Part shown: positions 1 through 6,321 of the stretch, piece after piece
Position numbering within the stretch: the first letter of the stretch is position 1
Layout: each line of letters opens with the position of its first letter
Source: Leptospiraceae bacterium
GTDB taxonomy: Bacteria > Spirochaetota > Leptospiria > Leptospirales > Leptospiraceae
Length of the DNA stretch: 21,009 nt
Direction: 5' to 3'
NCBI GenBank assembly: GCA_027485405.1
Contig: JAIXRB010000147.1
Span: 1-21,009, forward strand
Program-made: the position numbers and the translations under genes
The notes under the pieces: model-generated
What the model was told of the DNA's origin: nothing
What the model saw: the letters and a program-made list of their open reading frames with translations, nothing else
The model's database searches: none

Positions 1-713
1 CCCAAGAATTAAAGTCCAAAGGTTCGGTAACTCCCGTTCGTTTCGAGAAAGTCACAGTCCTTTTTACAGATTTTAAGGGATTCACTAAAGTAGCTGAGGG
101 CATGGATGAACAAGAGCTCTTGCGTGAGTTAGACGCTTGTTTTACCCAATACGACGAAATCTGTTCTCGAAACAATATCGAGAAACTGAAAACTATAGGA
201 GATTCCTATATGTGTGCTGGCGGTTTGCCTATCATCAACCAAACCAACGCAATTGATGCCTGTTTGTCGGCATTGGAAATCCAAGCATTCATGCGCCAAT
301 TGAAAGAAATCAAAACAGCTATTGGAGATAAATTTTGGGAACTGCGCTTAGGGATTCATACGGGACCTGTTGTGGCTGGGGTGGTAGGTCGATTCAAATT
401 CGCTTACGACATTTGGGGGGATGCGGTAAACGTAGCTTCTCGGATGGAATCCAGCGGGGAGCCAGGTAGAATCAACATTTCCCATTCTACATATAACGAA
501 GTTAAATTTTTCTTTGAAACTGAGTACAGAGGAAAGCTTTATGGGAAAAACAAAGGTGAGATGGACATGTTTTTTCTCAACCGATTGAAACCAAAATACT
601 CCCAAGACCCAGAAGGCATTGCTCCCAATAAGGAATTCAGAGAAATCTATGCAAAAATCCAAGCTGGTGGCAAGGTTCGTTACAAGAACGAACCGAAAAA
701 TACTCCAAGTTAA
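1..713 (+). CDS. Class III adenylate cyclase, catalytic domain (5' end outside window)
   Basis: Makes cAMP from ATP. The reading frame is open from base 3, so the true start lies upstream and only the last 236 residues are visible. Numbering from base 3, the first metal-binding Asp is D23 in LFTDFKGFT and the second is D67 in IGDSYM. The adenine-selecting pair of adenylate (not guanylate) cyclases is present as K61 (EKLKTIG) and D136 (YDIW). The transition-state Asn and Arg are N143 and R147 in VNVASRM. All catalytic positions are therefore intact and adenylate specificity is expected. The visible part contains only the cyclase domain and a charged C-terminal tail. Any sensor or membrane region would be encoded upstream. 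The gene ends 16 bp before the convergent fliF stop. Family assignment is firm; the input signal is unknown. Confidence 0.93.
   Translation, partial: QELKSKGSVTPVRFEKVTVLFTDFKGFTKVAEGMDEQELLRELDACFTQYDEICSRNNIEKLKTIGDSYMCAGGLPIINQTNAIDACLSALEIQAFMRQLKEIKTAIGDKFWELRLGIHTGPVVAGVVGRFKFAYDIWGDAVNVASRMESSGEPGRINISHSTYNEVKFFFETEYRGKLYGKNKGEMDMFFLNRLKPKYSQDPEGIAPNKEFREIYAKIQAGGKVRYKNEPKNTPS
674..694. repeat. Perfect 8-bp inverted repeat at the cyclase 3' end
   Basis: GGTTCGTT, a 5-base spacer (ACAAG), then AACGAACC form a perfect hairpin inside the last codons of the cyclase gene. No T-run follows on either strand, so it is not a standard intrinsic terminator. It could stabilise the 3' end or help separate the convergent cyclase and fliF transcripts. 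Confidence 0.4.
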
Positions 714-718
714 AATTT

Positions 719-743
719 AAGAGCTACGTTTACGTTTGCTCTT
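719..743. terminator. Weak hairpin across the cyclase/fliF convergent junction
   Basis: AAGAGC (719-724) and GCTCTT (738-743) can pair around a 13-base loop, overlapping the fliF stop codon. The stem is short and only a pyrimidine-rich stretch follows on the + strand. It is offered as a possible bidirectional terminator because of its position between convergent genes. Confidence 0.25.
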
Positions 744-2454
744 CTTCTGCTAACCAAGTTCGAAGGAGCTGGGCCACATCTTCGGGTTTTTCTTTTGCCA
801 AGTTGATAGCATTCTCCAAAAGTTCTCTTCGCAGTTTCTCATCCAGAGAGAGCTCGACTTCGGCTCCCCCTTCATCCATAACTCGAAGTGCCGCTTCTCT
901 CATCATTTGTTGCTGAGCGGCTAACTCTTCTTCTCTGAGTCTTCGTCGGCGAGCAATTTCTTTCTTGATTGCTCGGTAGACTAAAACTGCCATAATCAAA
1001 ATGATTAAGATAATAAGTGAGGCAACAACCATGTTTCGAACGGCCTTTTGTCTTTGGTATTCTTCGTCTTCACGTAAGAACTGTTCGGTTCTGTCTTTGG
1101 GAATCGATATAACTGAAATTTGATCGCCTCTTGATCTAGTATAGCCCATAGCGGCTTCTAAGTTTTTTCGAACAAGTTTGAGATCTGATTCTGAGACTGG
1201 AATGTACTTTCGATCAAAGCCAGTGCCATCGGCCTTTTCTTTCTTTTCCCACATTCCATCTACCACAACGGAAAGGGCTATCTTTTCTACTCGCCAAGGT
1301 TGCTTTTTAATATCGCGAACCCGTTTGTTGAATTCATAGTTGTTTATGTTTTCTTCTTTTTGATACTCGGCCTTTTGGTAGTCGGTATCTTTATAGCCAG
1401 GTGGGATGTTCGGCTCGGTACCGGCTGGGCCATCTGGTGTGAAGCCTCGACCTTTAAATGCTTCTTTTGTTTCTTTGGAAGAAACTTTCATGGCGTTCCC
1501 TTCCACGAGCTTTAGCTCTGAGTAAGGCGTTTCCGGGTTGTCCTGGATTGCCACGACTGGAGACACTTCGTTCTCTTGAATGGTCTCTTGGTCCCAGTTT
1601 AATACGTATTCAAAACGAGTGATATCGACTCTGTCCTCTCCACCCAAATACCAGCGTAAGGTGTTTCGCATATCGATAAGTCGTTTCACTCTTTCTTCTT
1701 CTTCGATACGTAGTTTTTCTTGAACAATCCTCAGTTCTAATTTTTCTTTTTCAAGGTCTTCCTCAAAATCAGAAATGATCTTTCCATCTGCATCTGCTAC
1801 GCTAACGTTTTCGTTTTTCAGTTTGGGAACGGCTCTTGCCACCAAGTTGACAATACCTTTGATTTCTTTTTTGCTAAGCCCGTCTACACCAGGTTTGAAA
1901 TGTAAAATGACACTAGCTTTCACCGGATACGCATTTGCCTCAAACAAATCAGGTTCGGGCATAGCTATATTGACATCAGCCTTTTCAATGGGTCGCAATG
2001 TCATTAAGGACTTTTCAATTGCCCCTTTGAGAGCACGGTATTTTTTGATATCTTTGTCAAACTGTGTTTCAGTGAACTTTTCGATATCGAATAGCTCCCA
2101 ACCCGAAACACCAGCGGGTAGCATATTTTCTTGAGCTAACTTTGTAATGATTTCTTGTCTCTCATCTGGGTTGACAGTGATCATGCTAGCATCACTTGTT
2201 CCATACGTATAGCCTAATGCGTCTAATTTCTTAGTCACTTCAGCAAAATCTTTTGAGTCTAAGTCTTTGAAGAGAAGGATCTTATTTTTTTGTGAGGCGA
2301 ATCCAGATAAAGCCACAAAGGCGACCAAAACAGCGAGCAGGACTCCTCCGAGGATGAGCTTTTTTGTGGTGTCGAGCTTTGCAAAAAGCTCTTTTGCATT
2401 ATTGATGATTTTCTGTAGGGCTTCGGGCATAGGTTTGGCTGGCTTAGGAGACAT
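730..2454 (-). CDS. fliF: Flagellar MS-ring protein FliF
   Basis: Builds the MS ring in the inner membrane, the base on which the flagellar rotor and export gate assemble. The 574 residues are normal for FliF. A short cytoplasmic N-terminus is followed by a first membrane helix at about residues 32-54. A periplasmic region with the ring-building modules covers roughly 60-470, including a low-complexity, Pro/Glu/Lys-rich stretch near 330-380. A second helix lies at about 475-496. The cytoplasmic tail ends in the conserved FliG-binding segment (about 545-573, with KPEDVAQLLRTWL). An in-frame TAA lies two codons before the ATG at 2454, fixing the earliest start. No convincing Shine-Dalgarno sequence precedes it. 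No other flagellar gene is in the window, so fliF appears separate from its usual partners. A G-rich tract lies 38-75 bp upstream. Confidence 0.97.
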   Translation of the reverse strand: MSPKPAKPMPEALQKIINNAKELFAKLDTTKKLILGGVLLAVLVAFVALSGFASQKNKILLFKDLDSKDFAEVTKKLDALGYTYGTSDASMITVNPDERQEIITKLAQENMLPAGVSGWELFDIEKFTETQFDKDIKKYRALKGAIEKSLMTLRPIEKADVNIAMPEPDLFEANAYPVKASVILHFKPGVDGLSKKEIKGIVNLVARAVPKLKNENVSVADADGKIISDFEEDLEKEKLELRIVQEKLRIEEEERVKRLIDMRNTLRWYLGGEDRVDITRFEYVLNWDQETIQENEVSPVVAIQDNPETPYSELKLVEGNAMKVSSKETKEAFKGRGFTPDGPAGTEPNIPPGYKDTDYQKAEYQKEENINNYEFNKRVRDIKKQPWRVEKIALSVVVDGMWEKKEKADGTGFDRKYIPVSESDLKLVRKNLEAAMGYTRSRGDQISVISIPKDRTEQFLREDEEYQRQKAVRNMVVASLIILIILIMAVLVYRAIKKEIARRRRLREEELAAQQQMMREAALRVMDEGGAEVELSLDEKLRRELLENAINLAKEKPEDVAQLLRTWLAEEEQT

Positions 2455-2491
2455 AATTTAATGAAAGCACGAGGAGTACAACTCTTTTTTT

Positions 2492-2529
2492 GGGGCGGAG
2501 GGGGATTCTCGGGAGGTTGGGAGGAAGGG
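2492..2529 (+). other. G-quadruplex-type G-tract array upstream of fliF
   Basis: Five runs of three or more G (2492-2495, 2500-2504, 2511-2513, 2519-2521, 2527-2529) are separated by 4-6 base loops, which meets the usual G3+N1-7 rule. It lies in the 146-bp gap between fliF and the upstream kinase gene. The G-rich strand is the template strand for fliF, so the fliF leader RNA would be C-rich. Function is not known. Confidence 0.5.
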
Positions 2530-2600
2530 ACCTAGAAATTATTTAGTTTGGTAGCGGGAACGAGTCCTGTTTCTTGTGTATATTGTTTTCCCTATAAACA

Positions 2601-3710
2601 CTAAATAGGCAATTGAATAAAGAACTCAGATCCGTAGCCGGGTTCGGATTCTACCCAAACGGTTCCTTCAAATTTTTCAACCAAGGCCTTAACAGTGGCA
2701 AGCCCAATTCCTGTTCCCATTTGCCCTTTGTTATCTGATTTTCCAAGGTTTGTAAAAAGCATAAAAATCTTTTCCTGGTCTTGTTTTTTAATACCAGGGC
2801 CATTGTCTTTGATGGAAATAGTGATGGAATTTGCTTGGATTTTGTAATCAATCGTTATTTCAATGATTGGCTTGTCATTGTATTTTATTGCGTTAGTGAG
2901 TAAGTTTAAAATCACTTGTTCCAATGCCGTAGAATCAACGGTTATCTGGTAGGTAAACTCTGGAACAGTAATCTTATATTTATTTTCAAAATTTAGAAGG
3001 TGAACAATGGAAGAAATCGTAGAACGAATATCAATAGACGTTTTTTCTGATATAGAAAGCGTCTGGTTTTTATAAAAAATCAGGACATTCTCTATCATTT
3101 TATTTAGTTTTTTTGCGGATGTTTCAAGATACTCGATGAAATTCTTGTTATTTGAAAGCGTCTCATTTGGGTCAGTCTCGGCTATTTCTTTCAGTTCATT
3201 TATCACCATAATTATTGTAGCGAGAGGGCTTTTTAAATCATGGGAAATAACGTAATTGAATTTTTCCAGTTCGGCGTTTGATTTGGAAAGTCGCAATACT
3301 AAGGCATCTGCGTTCTTTTTTGCAATCAGAAGTTCTTTTTCATACTTTTTTCTTTGAGAAATGTCGACGACGGCAGAGTTCAAATAGAAGTTTTCGTCTG
3401 TTACTCGACCCTCTATCTTAGAATTAATTAAGATAGGCAAAAGTTCCCCATTTTTCTTTTTCATTTCGAGGTTTATTTCTTTTACGAAACCTTGGATCTG
3501 CAAAAGGGGAAAAAAATGGGTCTCGGAATAGATTTTGCTTCCTATACTTAAAATATCGTAGAGATAGAGCTTGCCAATGATCTCTGATTTTTCGTATAGC
3601 AACCATTCGCAAAGAGTTGCATTGATTTTTGTAATCAGCCCATTCTTTTCAGTTGAAAAGTATCCACAGGGAGCATTGTCATACAATTCGCTAACCGGAT
3701 CAGAAGTCAC
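2601..3710 (-). CDS. Soluble PAS-domain sensor histidine kinase with RsbP-like sensor half
   Basis: A cytosolic histidine kinase of 369 residues with no membrane helix. Residues about 1-125 are a PAS domain with DNAPCG near the start, FFPLL at 67-70 and LPILIN near 91-96. A linker with YEKELLIA (123-130) leads into a predicted coiled coil. From memory, B. subtilis RsbP has the same landmarks in the same order. The kinase half has H157 in the H-box (SHDLKSPL), N273 in the N-box (LLTNAIKY), the G1 box DNGPG (302-306) and the G2 box GTGIGLA (332-338), so it should be active. The start is GTG at 3710, overlapping the upstream hydrolase stop as GTGA. This implies translational coupling, and the pair probably acts together. 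No response regulator is adjacent. What the PAS domain binds cannot be read from the sequence. Confidence 0.92.
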   Translation of the reverse strand: MTSDPVSELYDNAPCGYFSTEKNGLITKINATLCEWLLYEKSEIIGKLYLYDILSIGSKIYSETHFFPLLQIQGFVKEINLEMKKKNGELLPILINSKIEGRVTDENFYLNSAVVDISQRKKYEKELLIAKKNADALVLRLSKSNAELEKFNYVISHDLKSPLATIIMVINELKEIAETDPNETLSNNKNFIEYLETSAKKLNKMIENVLIFYKNQTLSISEKTSIDIRSTISSIVHLLNFENKYKITVPEFTYQITVDSTALEQVILNLLTNAIKYNDKPIIEITIDYKIQANSITISIKDNGPGIKKQDQEKIFMLFTNLGKSDNKGQMGTGIGLATVKALVEKFEGTVWVESEPGYGSEFFIQLPI

Positions 3711-4510
3711 TTCTGTTCAAAAAGATAAGCCTGCATAGCCTCAATAGTTTCTTTGGGGGCACTGAGATGAGGGCAATGGCCTGTAGCTTTCAGAATCGAG
3801 AACTCACTGTTTTTAATTTGAGAATGAACGAATTTGCCAACTTCCATTGGTGCAATAAAATCCTGGGTGCATTGAAGCACAAGAGTAGGTCTGGTAACTA
3901 AAGGGAGGTCTTTTCGATTGTCACCGCCAAAAGTTACTTTTGCAAAGTGGATAGCTCTCTCTGGATCGTTTCGACAAAAACTGTTCGTTAGCTCTTCGGT
4001 TAGTTCCGGCTTATCGGCATTGCCCATGATGGTAGGAGTTATGGAGCTTGACCAGCCAAGGTAATTACTCTCCAAAGATTGCGAAAGGCTTTCAATTTCG
4101 GGGATTGAGAACCCGCCTTTATAATCACCATCATTGATATAACAGGGACTAGGGCCAATCATAATCAAACTTTTGAAAAGCTCTGGTCTTTTAATGGCGG
4201 CAAGAGCTCCAATCATACAGCTAACAGAATGAGCTACTAAATTAACATTTTTTAAATTTAAGCTGTCACAAACTTCAATAATATCATCGGCATAACCACT
4301 TAACGAAGAATACTTTTGAAAATTATAAAATCTTGGGTCAGAATTGCCCGAACCGACTAGGTCAATCAGGACAATCTTATATCTTTCGGAAAAGGCTGGA
4401 GTAACAAAGCGCCACATGTTTTGGTCACATCCATAGCCGTGGGCAAACAGCATTACTTCTTGCGAATCGCCGATAATCTTAACATTGTTCTTTTTTATTA
4501 TGGATTCCAT
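3707..4510 (-). CDS. rsbQ: RsbQ/KAI2/D14-type alpha/beta hydrolase
   Basis: A 267-residue alpha/beta hydrolase, the normal length for the RsbQ group. Characteristic stretches are HGYGCDQNMW (24-33), DLVGSGNSD (50-58), the nucleophile elbow AHSVS with S95, GPSPCYIND (119-127), SNYLGW (148-153) and GHCPHLS (244-250). The Ser-Asp-His triad is S95, D217 and H245. These landmarks match B. subtilis RsbQ and the plant receptors KAI2 and D14 better than generic esterases. RsbQ is needed for energy-stress signalling through RsbP, and KAI2/D14 are hydrolase-type receptors for butenolide signals. By inference this protein makes, destroys or binds a small hydrophobic signal for the PAS kinase encoded next to it. 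The first elbow residue is Ala, where RsbQ and KAI2 have Gly. The start is ATG at 4510, with AGGA four bases upstream. No signal peptide is present. Confidence 0.9.
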   Translation of the reverse strand: MESIIKKNNVKIIGDSQEVMLFAHGYGCDQNMWRFVTPAFSERYKIVLIDLVGSGNSDPRFYNFQKYSSLSGYADDIIEVCDSLNLKNVNLVAHSVSCMIGALAAIKRPELFKSLIMIGPSPCYINDGDYKGGFSIPEIESLSQSLESNYLGWSSSITPTIMGNADKPELTEELTNSFCRNDPERAIHFAKVTFGGDNRKDLPLVTRPTLVLQCTQDFIAPMEVGKFVHSQIKNSEFSILKATGHCPHLSAPKETIEAMQAYLFEQK

Positions 4511-4513
4511 GGG

Positions 4514-4541
4514 ATCCTAGCTGTGCCCAATACTGAGTCAA
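4514..4541 (-). promoter_or_regulatory. Candidate promoter of the hydrolase/kinase pair
   Basis: On the minus strand, TTGACT (4541-4536), a 16-base spacer and TAGGAT (4519-4514) resemble a sigma-70 promoter. A second TTGACT overlaps it just upstream (4546-4541), making a short tandem repeat. Transcription would begin about at the ATG, giving a leaderless or nearly leaderless mRNA. Judged by eye only. Confidence 0.35.
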
Positions 4542-4565
4542 GTCAAACCACTAGTCTATGTTTTT

Positions 4566-4594
4566 TTGTAGTTGCAGACAGATCTTTTTAAATA
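4566..4594 (+). promoter_or_regulatory. Candidate sigma-70-type promoter of the deacetylase/glycosyltransferase pair
   Basis: TTGTAG (4566-4571), 17 bases, then TAAATA (4589-4594). The predicted transcription start is near 4601, only a few bases before the GTG start at 4605, so the mRNA would be almost leaderless. It is divergent from the hydrolase promoter in the same 94-bp gap. Confidence 0.45.
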
Positions 4595-4604
4595 AATTTA
4601 AGGC

Positions 4605-5366
4605 GTGACTTTCGATTTCAGAATTGAGAATTCCATATTCTTATTTCCTCACCAGGACGATGAATACTTTGTTTCGCCCTTGGTTAAAAAGACGAAGGGA
4701 AATTGTCTTTGCTTTTTTTTGACCAAAGGGGAGGGCAGAGGGACACCCGAAGCGATTCGAAATAGAGAATCTACTAAAGCTCTGGAATCCTTAGGAGTTC
4801 CCGCAAAAAACATTCGCTTTCTGCCAGATACTATAAACGTTCCAGATATGGACTTGCAGAGTCAATTGGAACCGGTGTTACACTGGCTTTTGAAGGAGTC
4901 CAAAGGTCTCTATGTCCGGTCCATCTTTTGCCCGGCTTGGGAAGGGGGTCATTCTGACCATGATGCCGCTTTCCTTTTGGGCAGAGCCTTGGGAACTTTA
5001 CTCTCAGCCACTGTTTTTGAATACCCAATGTACACCGGACAAAAAATACGTTATCCTCTGTTTCGAGTTATGAATCTGGAGAACAACTTAGAAATCACAA
5101 TAGAACACTTATCTTTTAGGGAACGGTTTTATTACGCCTTGCTTTTTCGTTATTACCCTTCCCAATGGAGGACCTGGGTTGGCCTAGCTCCCTTTACTCT
5201 TTGGAGACTAATTACTCGAGGGAATTTTCATGTAACAAAAGCGGATTCCAGAATTCTAGATTTTAAAAACCTTCCGATACAAAAGCCCTTTTATGAAAAA
5301 AGAGGCCAGGGTCACTTTGCAGACTTTTTAGTGGCAACCCAGAATTTCCGGAGCAAATACTTATGA
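4605..5366 (+). CDS. PIG-L/LmbE-family N-deacetylase
   Basis: A 253-residue enzyme of the PIG-L family, zinc-dependent deacetylases that remove acetyl groups from N-acetylated sugars on lipid or small-molecule carriers. The first metal motif is PHQDDE (15-20), corresponding to the family AHPDDE. The second is GHSDH (115-119), corresponding to GHPDH. The core of the fold runs from residue 10 to about 170. The C-terminal part contains a basic, aromatic stretch. The start is GTG at 4605: a TAA in frame two codons upstream and the closeness of the metal motif exclude other choices. No signal peptide is seen, so it should act in the cytoplasm. It overlaps the next gene, a glycosyltransferase, as ATGA. 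This suggests that its substrate is the sugar that enzyme attaches to a lipid carrier. The exact substrate is unknown. Confidence 0.88.
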   Translation: MTFDFRIENSIFLFPHQDDEYFVSPLVKKTKGNCLCFFLTKGEGRGTPEAIRNRESTKALESLGVPAKNIRFLPDTINVPDMDLQSQLEPVLHWLLKESKGLYVRSIFCPAWEGGHSDHDAAFLLGRALGTLLSATVFEYPMYTGQKIRYPLFRVMNLENNLEITIEHLSFRERFYYALLFRYYPSQWRTWVGLAPFTLWRLITRGNFHVTKADSRILDFKNLPIQKPFYEKRGQGHFADFLVATQNFRSKYL

Positions 5367-6316
5367 TGAAAATAGCTGTCGTTATACCGTGTTTTCGAGT
5401 CAAGAGACATTTGGAAGGTTTGCTTTCTGCTATCCCCATTGATATGAGCGGAATCTATGTAATTGATGACGCTTGTCCCGAGGGTTCTGGAGATTGGGTG
5501 TTAAGTCAAATCAAAGATCAGCGCATTAAAGTGATCAAACATGCGAAAAACCTTGGTGTAGGTGGCGCCGTAATGACAGGATACACAGAAGCGCTCAACG
5601 ACCAATTCGACATCATTGTAAAATTAGATGGGGATGGGCAGATGAATCCTAAACTTATTCCAAAGCTCGTCTTACCCATTCAGAATGGAGATGCTGATTA
5701 TACAAAAGGAAACCGTTTCTTTCATCCGGATTTTCTTGTGAAGATGCCAAAACTCAGACTCTTCGGAAACGCGATTCTTAGCTTTGTGAACAAACTTGTA
5801 AGTGGGTATTGGGATATTATGGATCCTACCAATGGGTTTACAGCCATCCATAGAGAAGCGCTTAAATTATTGCCTTTGGATAAAATAGACAAAAGGTATT
5901 TTTTTGAATCTGATATGCTGTTTCGTTTGAACATTGCTCGAGCTGTTGTCCAAGACATCCCAATGGTCTCAATTTATGGTGAAGAAAAAAGTCATTTAAG
6001 CATTGGTAAGGTGGCGATTTCCTTTCCAGGAAAATACCTAAACCGCTTGTCAAAAAGATTGTTTTACAACTATCTTTTAAGAGATTTTAATATGGGTTCA
6101 GTCGCGCTCTTTTTTGGGATTTTACTAACGAGTTTCGGTACTTTGTTTGGTGCTAGGGCGTGGATCTTGGGAGAGTTTAGACATGAGGAAGCCTCTTCTG
6201 GAACCGTTATGCTGGCGGCTCTCCCGATTATTCTTGGATTTCAGTTGATTCTCTTCGCTCTACAGTTTGACATACTTGCCGTTCCAAAAAAGCCAATCAC
6301 CAAACTTTTGAAATAG
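5363..6316 (+). CDS. Membrane-anchored GT2 glycosyltransferase (DPM1/ArnC/GtrB-like)
   Basis: A family 2 glycosyltransferase of 317 residues. The GT-A fold begins with AVVIPCFR (5-12), followed by IDDACPEGS (34-42) and the metal/nucleotide-binding DGD at 89-91 (LDGDGQ). The acceptor-site region holds DPTNGFTAI (154-162). Two membrane helices lie at about 244-266 and 283-305, the arrangement of polyprenyl-phosphate sugar synthases. It probably transfers a sugar from a nucleotide donor to undecaprenyl phosphate at the inner face of the inner membrane. GGAG at 5350-5353 lies nine bases before ATG 5363, which overlaps the deacetylase stop. A second ATG follows immediately at 5366. The gene converges with a GT39 transferase only 5 bp away. 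The sugar is not predictable from sequence. Confidence 0.88.
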   Translation: MMKIAVVIPCFRVKRHLEGLLSAIPIDMSGIYVIDDACPEGSGDWVLSQIKDQRIKVIKHAKNLGVGGAVMTGYTEALNDQFDIIVKLDGDGQMNPKLIPKLVLPIQNGDADYTKGNRFFHPDFLVKMPKLRLFGNAILSFVNKLVSGYWDIMDPTNGFTAIHREALKLLPLDKIDKRYFFESDMLFRLNIARAVVQDIPMVSIYGEEKSHLSIGKVAISFPGKYLNRLSKRLFYNYLLRDFNMGSVALFFGILLTSFGTLFGARAWILGEFRHEEASSGTVMLAALPIILGFQLILFALQFDILAVPKKPITKLLK

Positions 6317-6321
6317 GCTGA

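Noticed and set aside
348..662. Open frame antisense to the adenylate cyclase
   Set aside because: It lies opposite a frame with complete catalytic motifs and shows no recognisable features.
1300..2134. Open frames on the + strand opposite fliF
   Set aside because: They are shadows of a well-conserved FliF; no motif or ribosome site supports them.
2471..2491. GAGGAGT-ACA-ACTCTTT hairpin followed by seven T on the + strand
   Set aside because: It looks like a small terminator but no + strand gene ends there, and the stem relies on G-T pairs; at most it could stop antisense transcripts.
2591..2609. CCTAT/ATAGG inverted repeat at the end of the kinase gene
   Set aside because: Only five base pairs, and A-rich instead of T-rich sequence follows in the direction of transcription.
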